A stretch of 18,940 bases of DNA from Clostridia bacterium (GTDB taxonomy: Bacteria; Bacillota; Sulfobacillia; SLMV01), in the NCBI GenBank assembly GCA_007136565.1, contig SLGS01000070.1, forward strand, positions 1 through 18,940, in the 5' to 3' direction. Position 1 is the stretch's first letter; each line of letters opens with the position of its first letter. Under the pieces are notes generated by a model, which was given only the letters and a program-made list of their open reading frames with translations, was not told the DNA's origin and ran no database searches. Shown here piece by piece: positions 5,952 to 13,981 of the stretch. Both the position numbers and the translations under genes were made by a program.

Positions 5952-7457
5952 ATGAAACTCCGACGTATAGTCGAAGCCCTGCAGCGCCAACCCGGGCTAC
6001 AAGTTAGTGTTGAGGGTGCCACCGACATCGATATCGGTGGCGTATCATTCCACTCGGACCGCGTGGCCGACGGGGACCTATTCGGTTGCCTGCCGGGTTA
6101 TCGTTTCGACGGGCACGATTACGCCGCCACCGCCGTCCATCGAGGCGCCCGCGCCTTGTTGGTCCAACGGCGGCTGAACGTTCCCGACGGCATCGCTCAA
6201 GTCATAGTCGATGATCCCCGGCTGGCGTTGGCCATCGCCTCCGAGGAGTTTTTCCAGCACCCCACCCGGGACTTGCTCCTCGTGGGCGTCACCGGTACCA
6301 GCGGCAAGACCACTACGGCGCACTTGATTCGCCACATCCTAGAGTACTCCGGGGTGCAGACGGGGATAATTGGCACCCTCGGGACCGTAATCGGGGGGGT
6401 GGAACAACCCGGTTCCCTGACGACTCCCGAGGCTCCCGATCTTTCGCGCGCCTTTGCGGCCATGAGGGCCGCCGGTGACCGAGCCGCAGTAATGGAGGTC
6501 AGCTCCCACTCCCTGGTCCTACACCGGACCGCGGCGTGCGAGTTCGACGTCGCCATCTTCACCAACCTCGCCGCCGAACACCTCGATTTCCACGAGGATC
6601 TCGAGGACTACGCGCGCGCCAAGGCCATGCTGTTCGCCCAGCTGTCCCCGGCCGATGGTTCCGGTGAATTGCCGATTGGCTTGGTCAATGCCGACGATCC
6701 CGCCGCGCACTACATGGTCGAGGCATGTGCCGCGCCGACCCTGGGGTTTGGGCTCGAGTCCGGTGATATCCGCGCCTCGGAGGTCAATCTTTCCATCGAG
6801 GGATCCCGGTTCTCAATACGGTATCCCGGCGATGATCGTCGCGACATATCCCTCCAACTACCCGCCAGGTACAACGTGTACAATGCCACGGCCGCCGCGG
6901 CAGCCGCGGACTGCCTCGGTATCAGCAGGTCCACCGTAGCGCGGGCGCTGCGGGAAGCCCAACCGGTCCCGGGTCGATTCGAGGTCGTACGGGGTGGGGA
7001 TTCGGATCCGATGGTGGTGGTGGACTTCGCCCATACGCCGGATGAACTGGAAAATCTCCTGGGAGCGGTTAGGGCAGTGGCAACGGGCAGGGTTTTCGTG
7101 GTGTTCGGATGCGGTGGCGACAGGGATCGAAGCAAGAGACCGGTCATGGGAGCCCTCGCGACCTCCCTGGCGGATTACACCGTGATCTCCTCGGACAATC
7201 CCCGAAGCGAGGATCCCGGGGCCATAGCCCGAGAGGTGGCGGCGGGAGCCGCGAACGATGCGGTCTTCGATGTGATCGTCGATCGGGGCGAAGCCATCGA
7301 TGCAGCCATCTCGCGGGCCGGTCCGGGTGACGTGGTGGTCGTCGCCGGGAAGGGACACGAGACTTATCAAATATTTGCCGATGAGACGCTGGAATTCGAC
7401 GACCGCAAGCGTGCCAGGGAAGCACTGGATCGCCGTGGGCCCGGTGATTCCCGATGA
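5952..7457 (+). CDS. murE: UDP-MurNAc-tripeptide ligase MurE, meso-diaminopimelate type
   Basis: Cytoplasmic ATP-dependent ligase adding the third stem-peptide residue to UDP-MurNAc-L-Ala-D-Glu. The 501-residue protein has the full three-domain Mur ligase layout: an N-terminal UDP-binding domain, ATP-binding GVTGTSGKTTT with Lys119, the LTTPEAPDL and MEVSSHSL motifs, a YARAKAMLF segment whose Lys224 is the position carbamylated in this family, and the C-terminal domain with AHTPDELE and KGHETYQ. The specificity motif DNPR (residues 415-418, followed by SEDP) is that of meso-diaminopimelate enzymes rather than lysine enzymes. ATG 5952 is the only standard in-frame start; a hairpin separates it from the ribosome site. 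Its stop overlaps the murF start as ATGA. Confidence 0.96.
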   Translation: MKLRRIVEALQRQPGLQVSVEGATDIDIGGVSFHSDRVADGDLFGCLPGYRFDGHDYAATAVHRGARALLVQRRLNVPDGIAQVIVDDPRLALAIASEEFFQHPTRDLLLVGVTGTSGKTTTAHLIRHILEYSGVQTGIIGTLGTVIGGVEQPGSLTTPEAPDLSRAFAAMRAAGDRAAVMEVSSHSLVLHRTAACEFDVAIFTNLAAEHLDFHEDLEDYARAKAMLFAQLSPADGSGELPIGLVNADDPAAHYMVEACAAPTLGFGLESGDIRASEVNLSIEGSRFSIRYPGDDRRDISLQLPARYNVYNATAAAAAADCLGISRSTVARALREAQPVPGRFEVVRGGDSDPMVVVDFAHTPDELENLLGAVRAVATGRVFVVFGCGGDRDRSKRPVMGALATSLADYTVISSDNPRSEDPGAIAREVAAGAANDAVFDVIVDRGEAIDAAISRAGPGDVVVVAGKGHETYQIFADETLEFDDRKRAREALDRRGPGDSR

Positions 7458-8923
7458 GGGAGTTGCGCACGTTGGATAGCGGGGACGACAAACTCTTCAC
7501 GCTCGAGGAACTGGTGGCGGCCCTGGGAGCCGAGGGCCCCGAAGCGCTCCCGTCAGACGTCGATGTGCGCGGGGTTTGCGTCGACAGTAGGGCGGTTCGC
7601 CCCGGTGATCTATTCGTAGCCCTTAGGGGTAGTTCCTTCGACGGGCACTATTACCTGCGCGACGCCCTGGAGCGGGGAGCCGTCGCCGCCCTGGTGTCAT
7701 CCGGCTCCCCGGTATCTTTGCCCGGGTCGCTTCCGGCCATACGCGTCGAGGACACACTGGACGCCCTGGGTCAGGTGGGGGCGTGGCACGCATCCCGGTT
7801 CGACATCCCGGTGGTGGCGGTCACCGGTAGTGTCGGGAAGACCACGACCAAGGATATGGTCTCGGGAGTGTTGGATCACCGCGGGCCGATCCTTAAGAAT
7901 CCCGGGAATTTCAACACCGAAATCGGAACACCGCTCACCCTGTTGAGCCTCGGATCGCGACACCGCGGCCTGGTTCAGGAGATAGGAATGCGCAAACCCG
8001 GGGATGTTCGGTACCTGGCGGACATGCTCGCTGCGGACGTGGGCGTATTCACCAACGTCCGCGAATCCCACCTGGAGTTTTTTGGAACCGTGGAGAACCT
8101 GGCGGACTCGAAATCGGAGTTGTTTACGCGGCTCCGCGGCTCGGGTTGGGCCATCGCCAACGGGGACGATCCCTACGGAGAGTACATGCTGGCCAAAAGC
8201 GATGCTCGTGGTTTGCTCTACTATGCGTCCGGAAAACCCGGAGACCAACGCGAACGAAGTCTTTGGGCCACCGGAGTTCGACTGGATGAAAGGGCCCGGG
8301 CGAGTTTTGAATTGAACCTTCCCGACGGAGAATCGACTTCCGTATTCCTGCCATTACCCGGTGAACATCACGTCGCGAACGCTTTGGCGGCGGCGGCAGT
8401 GGGCTACGCCCTCGGTTCGAATCCGGACCAGATCGCCCGCGGACTCTCCGCCTTCGTGCCAACGGAGATGCGCACGCAGTGGCTTCAATGCGGGCGGGTG
8501 ATGTTGTTGAACGACGCCTATAACTCCAGTCCCACCTCGTGCATGGCCGCCCTCAGGACCCTGGGGGTAGGAGCCCCCTGTGACTCCAGGAAGGTGGCCG
8601 TCCTCGGCCCGATGCTCGAGCTGGGGCCCATGGAGGAAGAAGGGCATCGCAGTGTCGGCAGATTTCTCCCGGAAACCGGGGTGGAGCTACTTATCACCGT
8701 GGGCTCCCCGACGCAACTGATCGGGGAGGAAGTCCGACGGTTTGACGGATCCTCCATCGCCACCAGGCACTTCGAAGATCTCGAGGGTCTTTTGGAAGTC
8801 ATCGGGGAGATGCTTCATCCCGGGGATACCGTGCTGGTCAAAGCCTCCAGGTCGTGCCAGTTCGAGCGATTCGTCTCCGCCGTCTGCAACATTTTCGGTT
8901 TTCCCGAAAACGGGGGAGTATGA
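7454..8923 (+). CDS. murF: UDP-MurNAc-tripeptide:D-Ala-D-Ala ligase MurF
   Basis: Adds D-Ala-D-Ala to complete the pentapeptide precursor. The 489-residue product shows the N-terminal CVDSRAVRPGDLFVALRG block, the ATP site VTGSVGKTTTK (Lys129), KNPGNFNTEIGTPLTLL, TNVRESHLEFF, a conserved lysine in LADSKSELF, LNDAYNSSPTSCMAAL, and LGPMLELGPMEEEGHRSVG corresponding to the family's GDMLELG element (Asp replaced by Pro here). Length is slightly above average because of a longer N-terminus. The start is ATG 7454, overlapping murE by four bases. It is followed directly by mraY with another four-base overlap. Confidence 0.96.
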   Translation: MRELRTLDSGDDKLFTLEELVAALGAEGPEALPSDVDVRGVCVDSRAVRPGDLFVALRGSSFDGHYYLRDALERGAVAALVSSGSPVSLPGSLPAIRVEDTLDALGQVGAWHASRFDIPVVAVTGSVGKTTTKDMVSGVLDHRGPILKNPGNFNTEIGTPLTLLSLGSRHRGLVQEIGMRKPGDVRYLADMLAADVGVFTNVRESHLEFFGTVENLADSKSELFTRLRGSGWAIANGDDPYGEYMLAKSDARGLLYYASGKPGDQRERSLWATGVRLDERARASFELNLPDGESTSVFLPLPGEHHVANALAAAAVGYALGSNPDQIARGLSAFVPTEMRTQWLQCGRVMLLNDAYNSSPTSCMAALRTLGVGAPCDSRKVAVLGPMLELGPMEEEGHRSVGRFLPETGVELLITVGSPTQLIGEEVRRFDGSSIATRHFEDLEGLLEVIGEMLHPGDTVLVKASRSCQFERFVSAVCNIFGFPENGGV

Positions 8924-9921
8924 TGCCCGCGCCGTTGGCCCACTGGGGAAGCAACACCGCCTTCCCCGCCACATTCGCCATAGCGGGTCTGGCGACGGTA
9001 GCCCTCCTCGGCATACTGTTGCCCGTCCTTCGTCGGTTGCAGGTCGGGCAGCGCGTGAGAGATGACGGACCCGAGCGCCATCTTAGCAAGGGCGGTACCC
9101 CAACCATGGGAGGCGCGGCGATGGTCGTGGTGGTCGTCGCGATGGTGCTCTTTTTGTTGCCTAGGGATCCGGCGGTTATCGCGGTCACCGTGGGCACGGT
9201 ATTGGCCGGGGCGCTGGGGTTCGCCGACGATTACCTCAAGGTGGCCCTGAATCGTCCCCTCGGGCTGAAGGGTCGAACGAAGATCTCCGCTCAGGTAGTC
9301 CTCGGCGCCGCCCTGGGGGCATTCGTGGCATACGGTGTCGGCAGGGGTACGATCATCGCGGCCCCCGGGGGGCTGTTCTACTGGGACCTGGGTCCAGCGT
9401 ACCCGGTATTTGGCGCCCTGGTTATGGCGGGAACAACCAACGCCGTCAACCTGACCGATGGACTCGATGGCCTGGCGGCCGGATCCGTGGCCCTGGCCAT
9501 GCCGGTGTTCGTCCTCGCGGCCATGGCGGCCGGTCAAACCCCGGTGGCCCTCCTGGGTTTGGCCTTCCTCGGGGCTACGGTGGGGTTCTTGTGGCACAAT
9601 TTCCACCCCGCCAGGGTATTCATGGGTGATACCGGGTCCCTGGCGCTGGGGGCAGCATTGGCCTCCATGGCCATGGTGACCGGGACTGAAATCGTATTGA
9701 TCCTGGCGGGAGGGTTGTTCGTATTGGAAACCCTTTCGGTGGTTATCCAGGTGGTGTATTTCCGACGAACCGGGGGACGCAGGCTTCTCAAGATGGCGCC
9801 CTTGCACCACCACCTGGAGCTATCCGGCCTCCCTGAGGTATGGGTCGTCCTATCCCTTTGGGGGGTTCAGGCTTTTTGCGTCTTGGTGGCGATATGGACT
9901 TTGAGGGGAATGGGACTTTGA
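8920..9921 (+). CDS. mraY: Phospho-N-acetylmuramoyl-pentapeptide-transferase MraY
   Basis: Integral membrane enzyme transferring phospho-MurNAc-pentapeptide from UDP to undecaprenyl phosphate to give lipid I. The 333-residue protein is strongly hydrophobic with about ten membrane spans and carries the family signatures: KGGTPTMGG near the N-terminus, FADDYLK with Asp103-Asp104, NAVNLTDGLDG with Asp180 and Asp183, FMGDTGS with Asp237, and PLHHHLE with His296-298. The start is set at ATG 8920 (ATGA overlap with murF) or the adjacent ATG 8923; the frame stays open to 8854 but that part overlaps murF and lacks family sequence. No murD follows: the stop overlaps the proposed ftsW start. Confidence 0.96.
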   Translation: MMPAPLAHWGSNTAFPATFAIAGLATVALLGILLPVLRRLQVGQRVRDDGPERHLSKGGTPTMGGAAMVVVVVAMVLFLLPRDPAVIAVTVGTVLAGALGFADDYLKVALNRPLGLKGRTKISAQVVLGAALGAFVAYGVGRGTIIAAPGGLFYWDLGPAYPVFGALVMAGTTNAVNLTDGLDGLAAGSVALAMPVFVLAAMAAGQTPVALLGLAFLGATVGFLWHNFHPARVFMGDTGSLALGAALASMAMVTGTEIVLILAGGLFVLETLSVVIQVVYFRRTGGRRLLKMAPLHHHLELSGLPEVWVVLSLWGVQAFCVLVAIWTLRGMGL

Positions 9922-11048
9922 CGCGCGGAAGAAGGGCCAAGAGCGGGCCCGCCAGGAAGGCGGGATCCCCGGACACCATACTGTTGGCTACCGTCCTGGC
10001 CCTGGTGGCTTTCGGGCTCGTCATGGTGTATAGCGCCAGCAGTTATTCGGCCCTGGTCAGGTTCGGTGACAGCCTGTTCTACTTTCGACGCCAGGGAATC
10101 TGGGCTGTCCTCGGGCTCGTCGCGATGATAGTGACCCTAAACCTGGACTACAACCTGTATCGTCGTTACGCCCGGCCCATACTATTCCTGGGGATGTTGC
10201 TGCTGGGCGTCAGCCTCATACCCGGTATCGGAACCATGGCCCGCGGTTCCCAACGCGCCGTAATGATCGGGGGCATATCGGTGTCGCCGGCGGAGATGAT
10301 TAAGCTTTGCCTGGTGATCTACCTGTCCCACGGCATGTGCCGCGCTCCCGCGAAGATGCGCTCCTTTTGGGCCGGGGTGTGGCCCACCCTGATGATCGTG
10401 GGGGCGGCCGTGGCCATGATCCTGATGCAACCGGATCTCGGTACCGCCATAACCGTGGCGGGGACGGCTTTCTTTCTACTTTACGCGGCCGGAGCGCGAG
10501 TCGTACACTTGGCGGTAGTCGCCGGTACCGCTGCACCGATAGTGTGGTACCTGATCAAGGAAGAACCGTATCGAATGCGTCGCTTCCTCGCCTTCTTGGA
10601 TCCGTGGGCGGATCCCATGGGAATAGGTTTTCACATCATACAGAGCCTATATGCCCTGGGGGCGGGCCGGGCCTTCGGCGTCGGGCTCGGAGCGAGCCAT
10701 CAGAAGTTTTTGTATCTTCCGGAGCAACACACCGACTTCATCTTCGCCATCGTCGGCGAGGAGTTGGGTTTCGCCGGGACCGCACTGATCGTCTTGCTTT
10801 TCGGGGTCCTTCTTTGGCGGGGATTGACTACCGCCGCATTGTCCCCGGATTCCTTCGGCAGTCTCCTGGCGGCGGGAATTACGGTTATGATCGTGCTACA
10901 GGCCACCATCAATATAGGAGTGGTGACGTCGGTCCTCCCGGTGACGGGGATACCGCTGCCCTTCATCAGTTACGGGGGGTCTTCCCTGATGGTTACGATG
11001 ATGAGCGCGGGTATACTCTTGAATGTGTCCCGATACTCGAAGGCATAG
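9918..11048 (+). CDS. ftsW: Lipid II polymerase / cell division protein FtsW (SEDS family)
   Basis: SEDS-family glycosyltransferase that polymerises lipid II with its cognate class B PBP. From TTG 9918 the product has 376 residues: a short basic cytoplasmic N-terminus, then about ten membrane spans. Diagnostic features are MVYSASS in the first span, QPDLGTA, PEQHTDFIFAIVGEELG (with the catalytic-type Asp273) and PFISYGGSS near the C-terminus. TTG 9918 is chosen because it overlaps the mraY stop as TTGA, the same arrangement seen at two other junctions; ATG 9894 and ATG 9840 are longer alternatives lying within mraY. FtsW rather than RodA is assigned from the dcw location. Confidence 0.93.
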   Translation: MTRGRRAKSGPARKAGSPDTILLATVLALVAFGLVMVYSASSYSALVRFGDSLFYFRRQGIWAVLGLVAMIVTLNLDYNLYRRYARPILFLGMLLLGVSLIPGIGTMARGSQRAVMIGGISVSPAEMIKLCLVIYLSHGMCRAPAKMRSFWAGVWPTLMIVGAAVAMILMQPDLGTAITVAGTAFFLLYAAGARVVHLAVVAGTAAPIVWYLIKEEPYRMRRFLAFLDPWADPMGIGFHIIQSLYALGAGRAFGVGLGASHQKFLYLPEQHTDFIFAIVGEELGFAGTALIVLLFGVLLWRGLTTAALSPDSFGSLLAAGITVMIVLQATINIGVVTSVLPVTGIPLPFISYGGSSLMVTMMSAGILLNVSRYSKA

Positions 11049-11060
11049 GGGGTAATCTTC

Positions 11061-12206
11061 TTGGGCGAGGCGAGATCTAAGGATGCGAGGCTTGTGGTTA
11101 CCGGCGGAGGGACCGGGGGACATGTATACCCCGCCATGGCCATCGCCGCGGAGTTTCGGCGCCGCCACATGGATGCCGGAATACTTTACATCGGGTCGCG
11201 CCGCGGCCTCGAGACCAGGCTCGTGCCCCAGACCGGCTTCGATTTCGCTTCGCTGTCGGTGGGCGGGATCGTCGGTAAGTCCCTTCCCTTTAAGATCTAT
11301 GGCCTCCTCGGTACGGTGAGGGCTATTGCCGTCGCCGGACGAATACTCAGGCGCTTTAAGCCCGACGTCGTGGTGGGAACCGGGGGGTACGTATCCGTGC
11401 CCGTGGTCATGGCCGCTCAATTGATGGGGATTCCCACCGTACTCCAGGAGCAAAACAGTGTACCCGGTCTGGCCAACCGCTTGTTGAGCCGGCGGGCGAG
11501 CCTCATATTCGCACCGTCCGAAGATGCCCTGGAAGGACTCTCGCGTAACATCCAGGCGAAGGCCGTGGTCGTCGGTAATCCCGTTCGCAAGGATTTCTCC
11601 CTGGTGGATCGCGACATCGCTCGCAGGGATTACGGGATCGGGGATGGGGAGAAACTGGTAGTCGTCACCAGCGGTAGCGGTGGGGCGCAGACGATAAATG
11701 ATGCGGTGTCGGATTGGATTGACTCCATGGAGCCCGTGCCCGAAGGGCTTCACATACTCTTCGCCACGGGCAAGAAGTATCATAGATCCGTGACCGAGCG
11801 TATAACCCGGGTACCACCCAGGGTCCGAGTGATAGAATACCTGGATGATGCCCCTGGAGCCTTTACCGCCGCGGACCTTCTCATCTGTCGCGCCGGCGCC
11901 ATGACGTTGGCGGAGGCAACGGTCGTCGGCGCTCCGATGATAGTCGTTCCCTCGCCCAACGTCGCCCACGATCACCAAAGGGCGAACGCCAGGGCGCTGG
12001 AAGCCGCCGGAGCCGCGGTCATGGTGGAAGACGCCGAGTGTTCGGGGGAGGCAATCGGCCGTATCGCGGGAGAACTCATCGGTTCCCCGAGGCGGTTGGA
12101 GCAAATGTCCCGGGCCAGTCGCGGCCTGGGGGATCCCGAAGCGCTGGATCGGATGTTGGGATTGATAGAAGAACTCATGGGTGTGGCGGGAGGCGACGGG
12201 GATTGA
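11061..12206 (+). CDS. murG: Lipid II synthase MurG (GT28 glycosyltransferase)
   Basis: Peripheral inner-face enzyme that transfers GlcNAc from UDP-GlcNAc to lipid I. The 381-residue product has the N-terminal GGGTGGHVYPAMAIA loop (catalytic-type His21), VVGTGGYVSVP, QEQNSVPGLANR, and a C-terminal UDP-GlcNAc site with RAGAMTLAEA and DHQRANA. One variation is notable: the usual GGSQGA diphosphate loop reads SGSGGA here, with the Gln replaced by Gly. The start is TTG 11061 preceded by a GGGGG run at 11048-11052, 12 bases after ftsW. Its stop overlaps the murB TTG start, so the murC commonly found here is absent. Confidence 0.95.
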   Translation: MGEARSKDARLVVTGGGTGGHVYPAMAIAAEFRRRHMDAGILYIGSRRGLETRLVPQTGFDFASLSVGGIVGKSLPFKIYGLLGTVRAIAVAGRILRRFKPDVVVGTGGYVSVPVVMAAQLMGIPTVLQEQNSVPGLANRLLSRRASLIFAPSEDALEGLSRNIQAKAVVVGNPVRKDFSLVDRDIARRDYGIGDGEKLVVVTSGSGGAQTINDAVSDWIDSMEPVPEGLHILFATGKKYHRSVTERITRVPPRVRVIEYLDDAPGAFTAADLLICRAGAMTLAEATVVGAPMIVVPSPNVAHDHQRANARALEAAGAAVMVEDAECSGEAIGRIAGELIGSPRRLEQMSRASRGLGDPEALDRMLGLIEELMGVAGGDGD

Positions 12207-13135
12207 ATCGAGAGATCATCGCCGGCGACCTGCGTCGCCTGACGCGCGGTACCGTTACGATTTCGGAATCATTGGCGATTCACACGACCTTCGGGGTCGG
12301 CGGGCCCGCGGATATCCTGGTCAGCCCCGATGATGTCGACGAGGCCGTGCGAATTCTCGAGTGGATCGGAGAGCGAAGCATCCCCCTCTACCTCCTGGGC
12401 CGGGGCAGTAACTTACTGGTGGATGACCGCGGGGTGCGGGGAATCGTCGTGAAGATGGGCCCGGGGATTTCCCGGATCCGCCACCGGACCACCGAAGATG
12501 GTACCTCCATCGAAGTGGAGGCGGGGGCACCCCTTTCCGCGTTACTGGGGTACTGCCTGCGGTACGGCTTAACGGGCATGGAGCGGATGGCCGGTATACC
12601 CGCGAGCGTCGGCGGTGCGGTCGCCATGAACGCCGGTGTCAACGATTATTCCATGGCCACGTCCGCCAGGGCGATCCTGGCGTTCGACCGGGTAACGCGG
12701 CGGGCAAGATGGATAGGCCCCGAGGATTGTACCTTCGGCTATCGCGAGTCCATCTTTCTCGAGCCCGGAGGTCCCGTGGTTCTCGCCGCCGAATTTGGGA
12801 CCGTAGAGGGTGACCCAAAGAAGATCTCGGAGGTAATGAGGGCGAGCATCGCCCGACGTGAAACTCGACACCCCTGGCGTCAACCCAGTGCCGGCAGCGT
12901 GTTTCGCAATCCTCCGGGCATGTCCGCCGGCCGCATCATAGAGCGGGCGGGACTCAAGGGGACCAGGGTCGGCGGTGCAGTGGTCTCCCCGGTTCACGCC
13001 AATTTCATCGTCAACGAAGGGGGAGCCAGCTGCTCGGATATCGAGGCGCTCATCGACCGAATCCGGAGTGTCGTCGAGGATCGTTTCGGTATCGCCCTGG
13101 AATTGGAATTGCGCGTCTGGAAATCCCGGGACTAG
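12203..13135 (+). CDS. murB: UDP-N-acetylenolpyruvoylglucosamine reductase MurB
   Basis: FAD enzyme that reduces UDP-GlcNAc-enolpyruvate to UDP-MurNAc with NADPH. From TTG 12203 (TTGA overlap with the murG stop, GGGAGG ribosome site about ten bases before) it has 310 residues, typical for the short class-II MurB. FAD-domain motifs are HTTFGVGGPAD, LGRGSNLLVDD (66-75) and GIPASVGGAVAMNAG (131-145). Catalytic features are FGYRESIF with Arg181, the proton-donor serine in PSAGSVFRNP (Ser232) and the C-terminal glutamate in LELELRV (Glu302). The frame is open upstream to 12038 inside murG, but that part has no MurB similarity. An 81-base gap follows before ftsQ. Confidence 0.95.
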   Translation: MNREIIAGDLRRLTRGTVTISESLAIHTTFGVGGPADILVSPDDVDEAVRILEWIGERSIPLYLLGRGSNLLVDDRGVRGIVVKMGPGISRIRHRTTEDGTSIEVEAGAPLSALLGYCLRYGLTGMERMAGIPASVGGAVAMNAGVNDYSMATSARAILAFDRVTRRARWIGPEDCTFGYRESIFLEPGGPVVLAAEFGTVEGDPKKISEVMRASIARRETRHPWRQPSAGSVFRNPPGMSAGRIIERAGLKGTRVGGAVVSPVHANFIVNEGGASCSDIEALIDRIRSVVEDRFGIALELELRVWKSRD

Positions 13136-13216
13136 GACGTTCCCGCGGGGGATGGGTCTTGACGCTTGAATTCGCGGTAACTCCGGAGCAGTCAACGGCG
13201 GAACGGGGGATCAATA

Positions 13217-13903
13217 TTGTCCAGGATGGGTCGCTACATGCTGGTCTTCACCGTCATCCTGGTCGCAGGATCCATAGGCTTCCTGCGGAGTCCCGCCTTC
13301 CGGCTGGAGGAAGTCGTGATCGATGGTTTGGTGTCCGTGGAAGCGGAGCAAATCCTCGAAGCCACGGACCTGCAGGGGGGAAGGCACCTCTATTCCATCA
13401 GCCTCGGGGAGATAAGGAGGCAGATCGACTCGGATCCCAGGATAGATCCCGTGTCGATAAAGCGGATCTTGCCCGGCCAACTGGAGATAATCGTTCGGGA
13501 GCGGGTACCCGTCGTGGTGGTGGTCCGGGGAGGAGTATTCGCACAGGTGGATGAAGAGGGTAGGATCATAGCGGTCGACGAATCGTGGCCCGGGCTACAA
13601 CTCCCGGTACTGACGGGCTACGAGGTGGGGAGTTTGGACCTGGGAGCCCCCGCGTTGGACCCCGAGTGCAACGGGCTCTTCGTGGCCGCGAACGCGGCGG
13701 ATCTCCTGCCGTATATTTCCGAGATTCGCTCCGCGGAGGCGGGACCCATCCTGGTCACTGTAGACGGTGGAGAGTATTGGTTTCCCGCGACTGACTCCGA
13801 GATTTCGGAGGCACTCGAAAGAATTCGCGAGGTCGCGTTACCCGGTTCAGGATGCGTTCACGATTACAGGTTGCCGGAGAGGCCAGTGCGTCGTTGCCCC
13901 TAG
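13217..13903 (+). CDS. ftsQ: Cell division protein FtsQ/DivIB
   Basis: Bitopic septal protein that scaffolds FtsL and FtsB-type partners. The 228-residue product has a short cytoplasmic N-terminus, one membrane segment (about residues 7-23), a POTRA domain beginning FRLEEVVIDGLVSV (about 28-97) that ends in the typical LPGQLEIIVRERVPVVVV strand, and the following GGVFAQVDEEGRII beta domain. TTG 13217 is chosen because a CGGGGGA ribosome site lies six to eight bases upstream; ATG 13226 is possible but too close to any such site. It is unusually short on the cytoplasmic side. No ftsA follows; a 78-base spacer leads to ftsZ. Confidence 0.88.
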   Translation: MSRMGRYMLVFTVILVAGSIGFLRSPAFRLEEVVIDGLVSVEAEQILEATDLQGGRHLYSISLGEIRRQIDSDPRIDPVSIKRILPGQLEIIVRERVPVVVVVRGGVFAQVDEEGRIIAVDESWPGLQLPVLTGYEVGSLDLGAPALDPECNGLFVAANAADLLPYISEIRSAEAGPILVTVDGGEYWFPATDSEISEALERIREVALPGSGCVHDYRLPERPVRRCP

Positions 13904-13981
13904 ACTTGGCGTCCGACTCGACCCGACAGGAATTGCCGGCGCAAAGAAGAACTGAGTGAATCAGAAGGAGGCCTGGGACAG

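Noticed and set aside
8815..9813. Minus-strand open frame of 332 codons over murF/mraY
   Set aside because: Antisense shadow of the well-identified mraY; its translation is rich in His/Gln/Gly with no known domain.
10307..11080. Plus-strand 257-codon frame inside ftsW
   Set aside because: Out-of-frame shadow of ftsW without hydrophobic or domain features.
13159..13187. TTGACG as a -35 element for an ftsQ-ftsZ promoter
   Set aside because: No acceptable -10 hexamer occurs at 16-18 bases downstream.
13159..13554. 131-codon frame beginning TTG 13159 between murB and ftsQ, considered as a frameshifted FtsQ N-terminus
   Set aside because: It runs out of phase into ftsQ and becomes Arg/Gly-rich; ftsQ has its own ribosome site and a complete membrane segment and POTRA domain.
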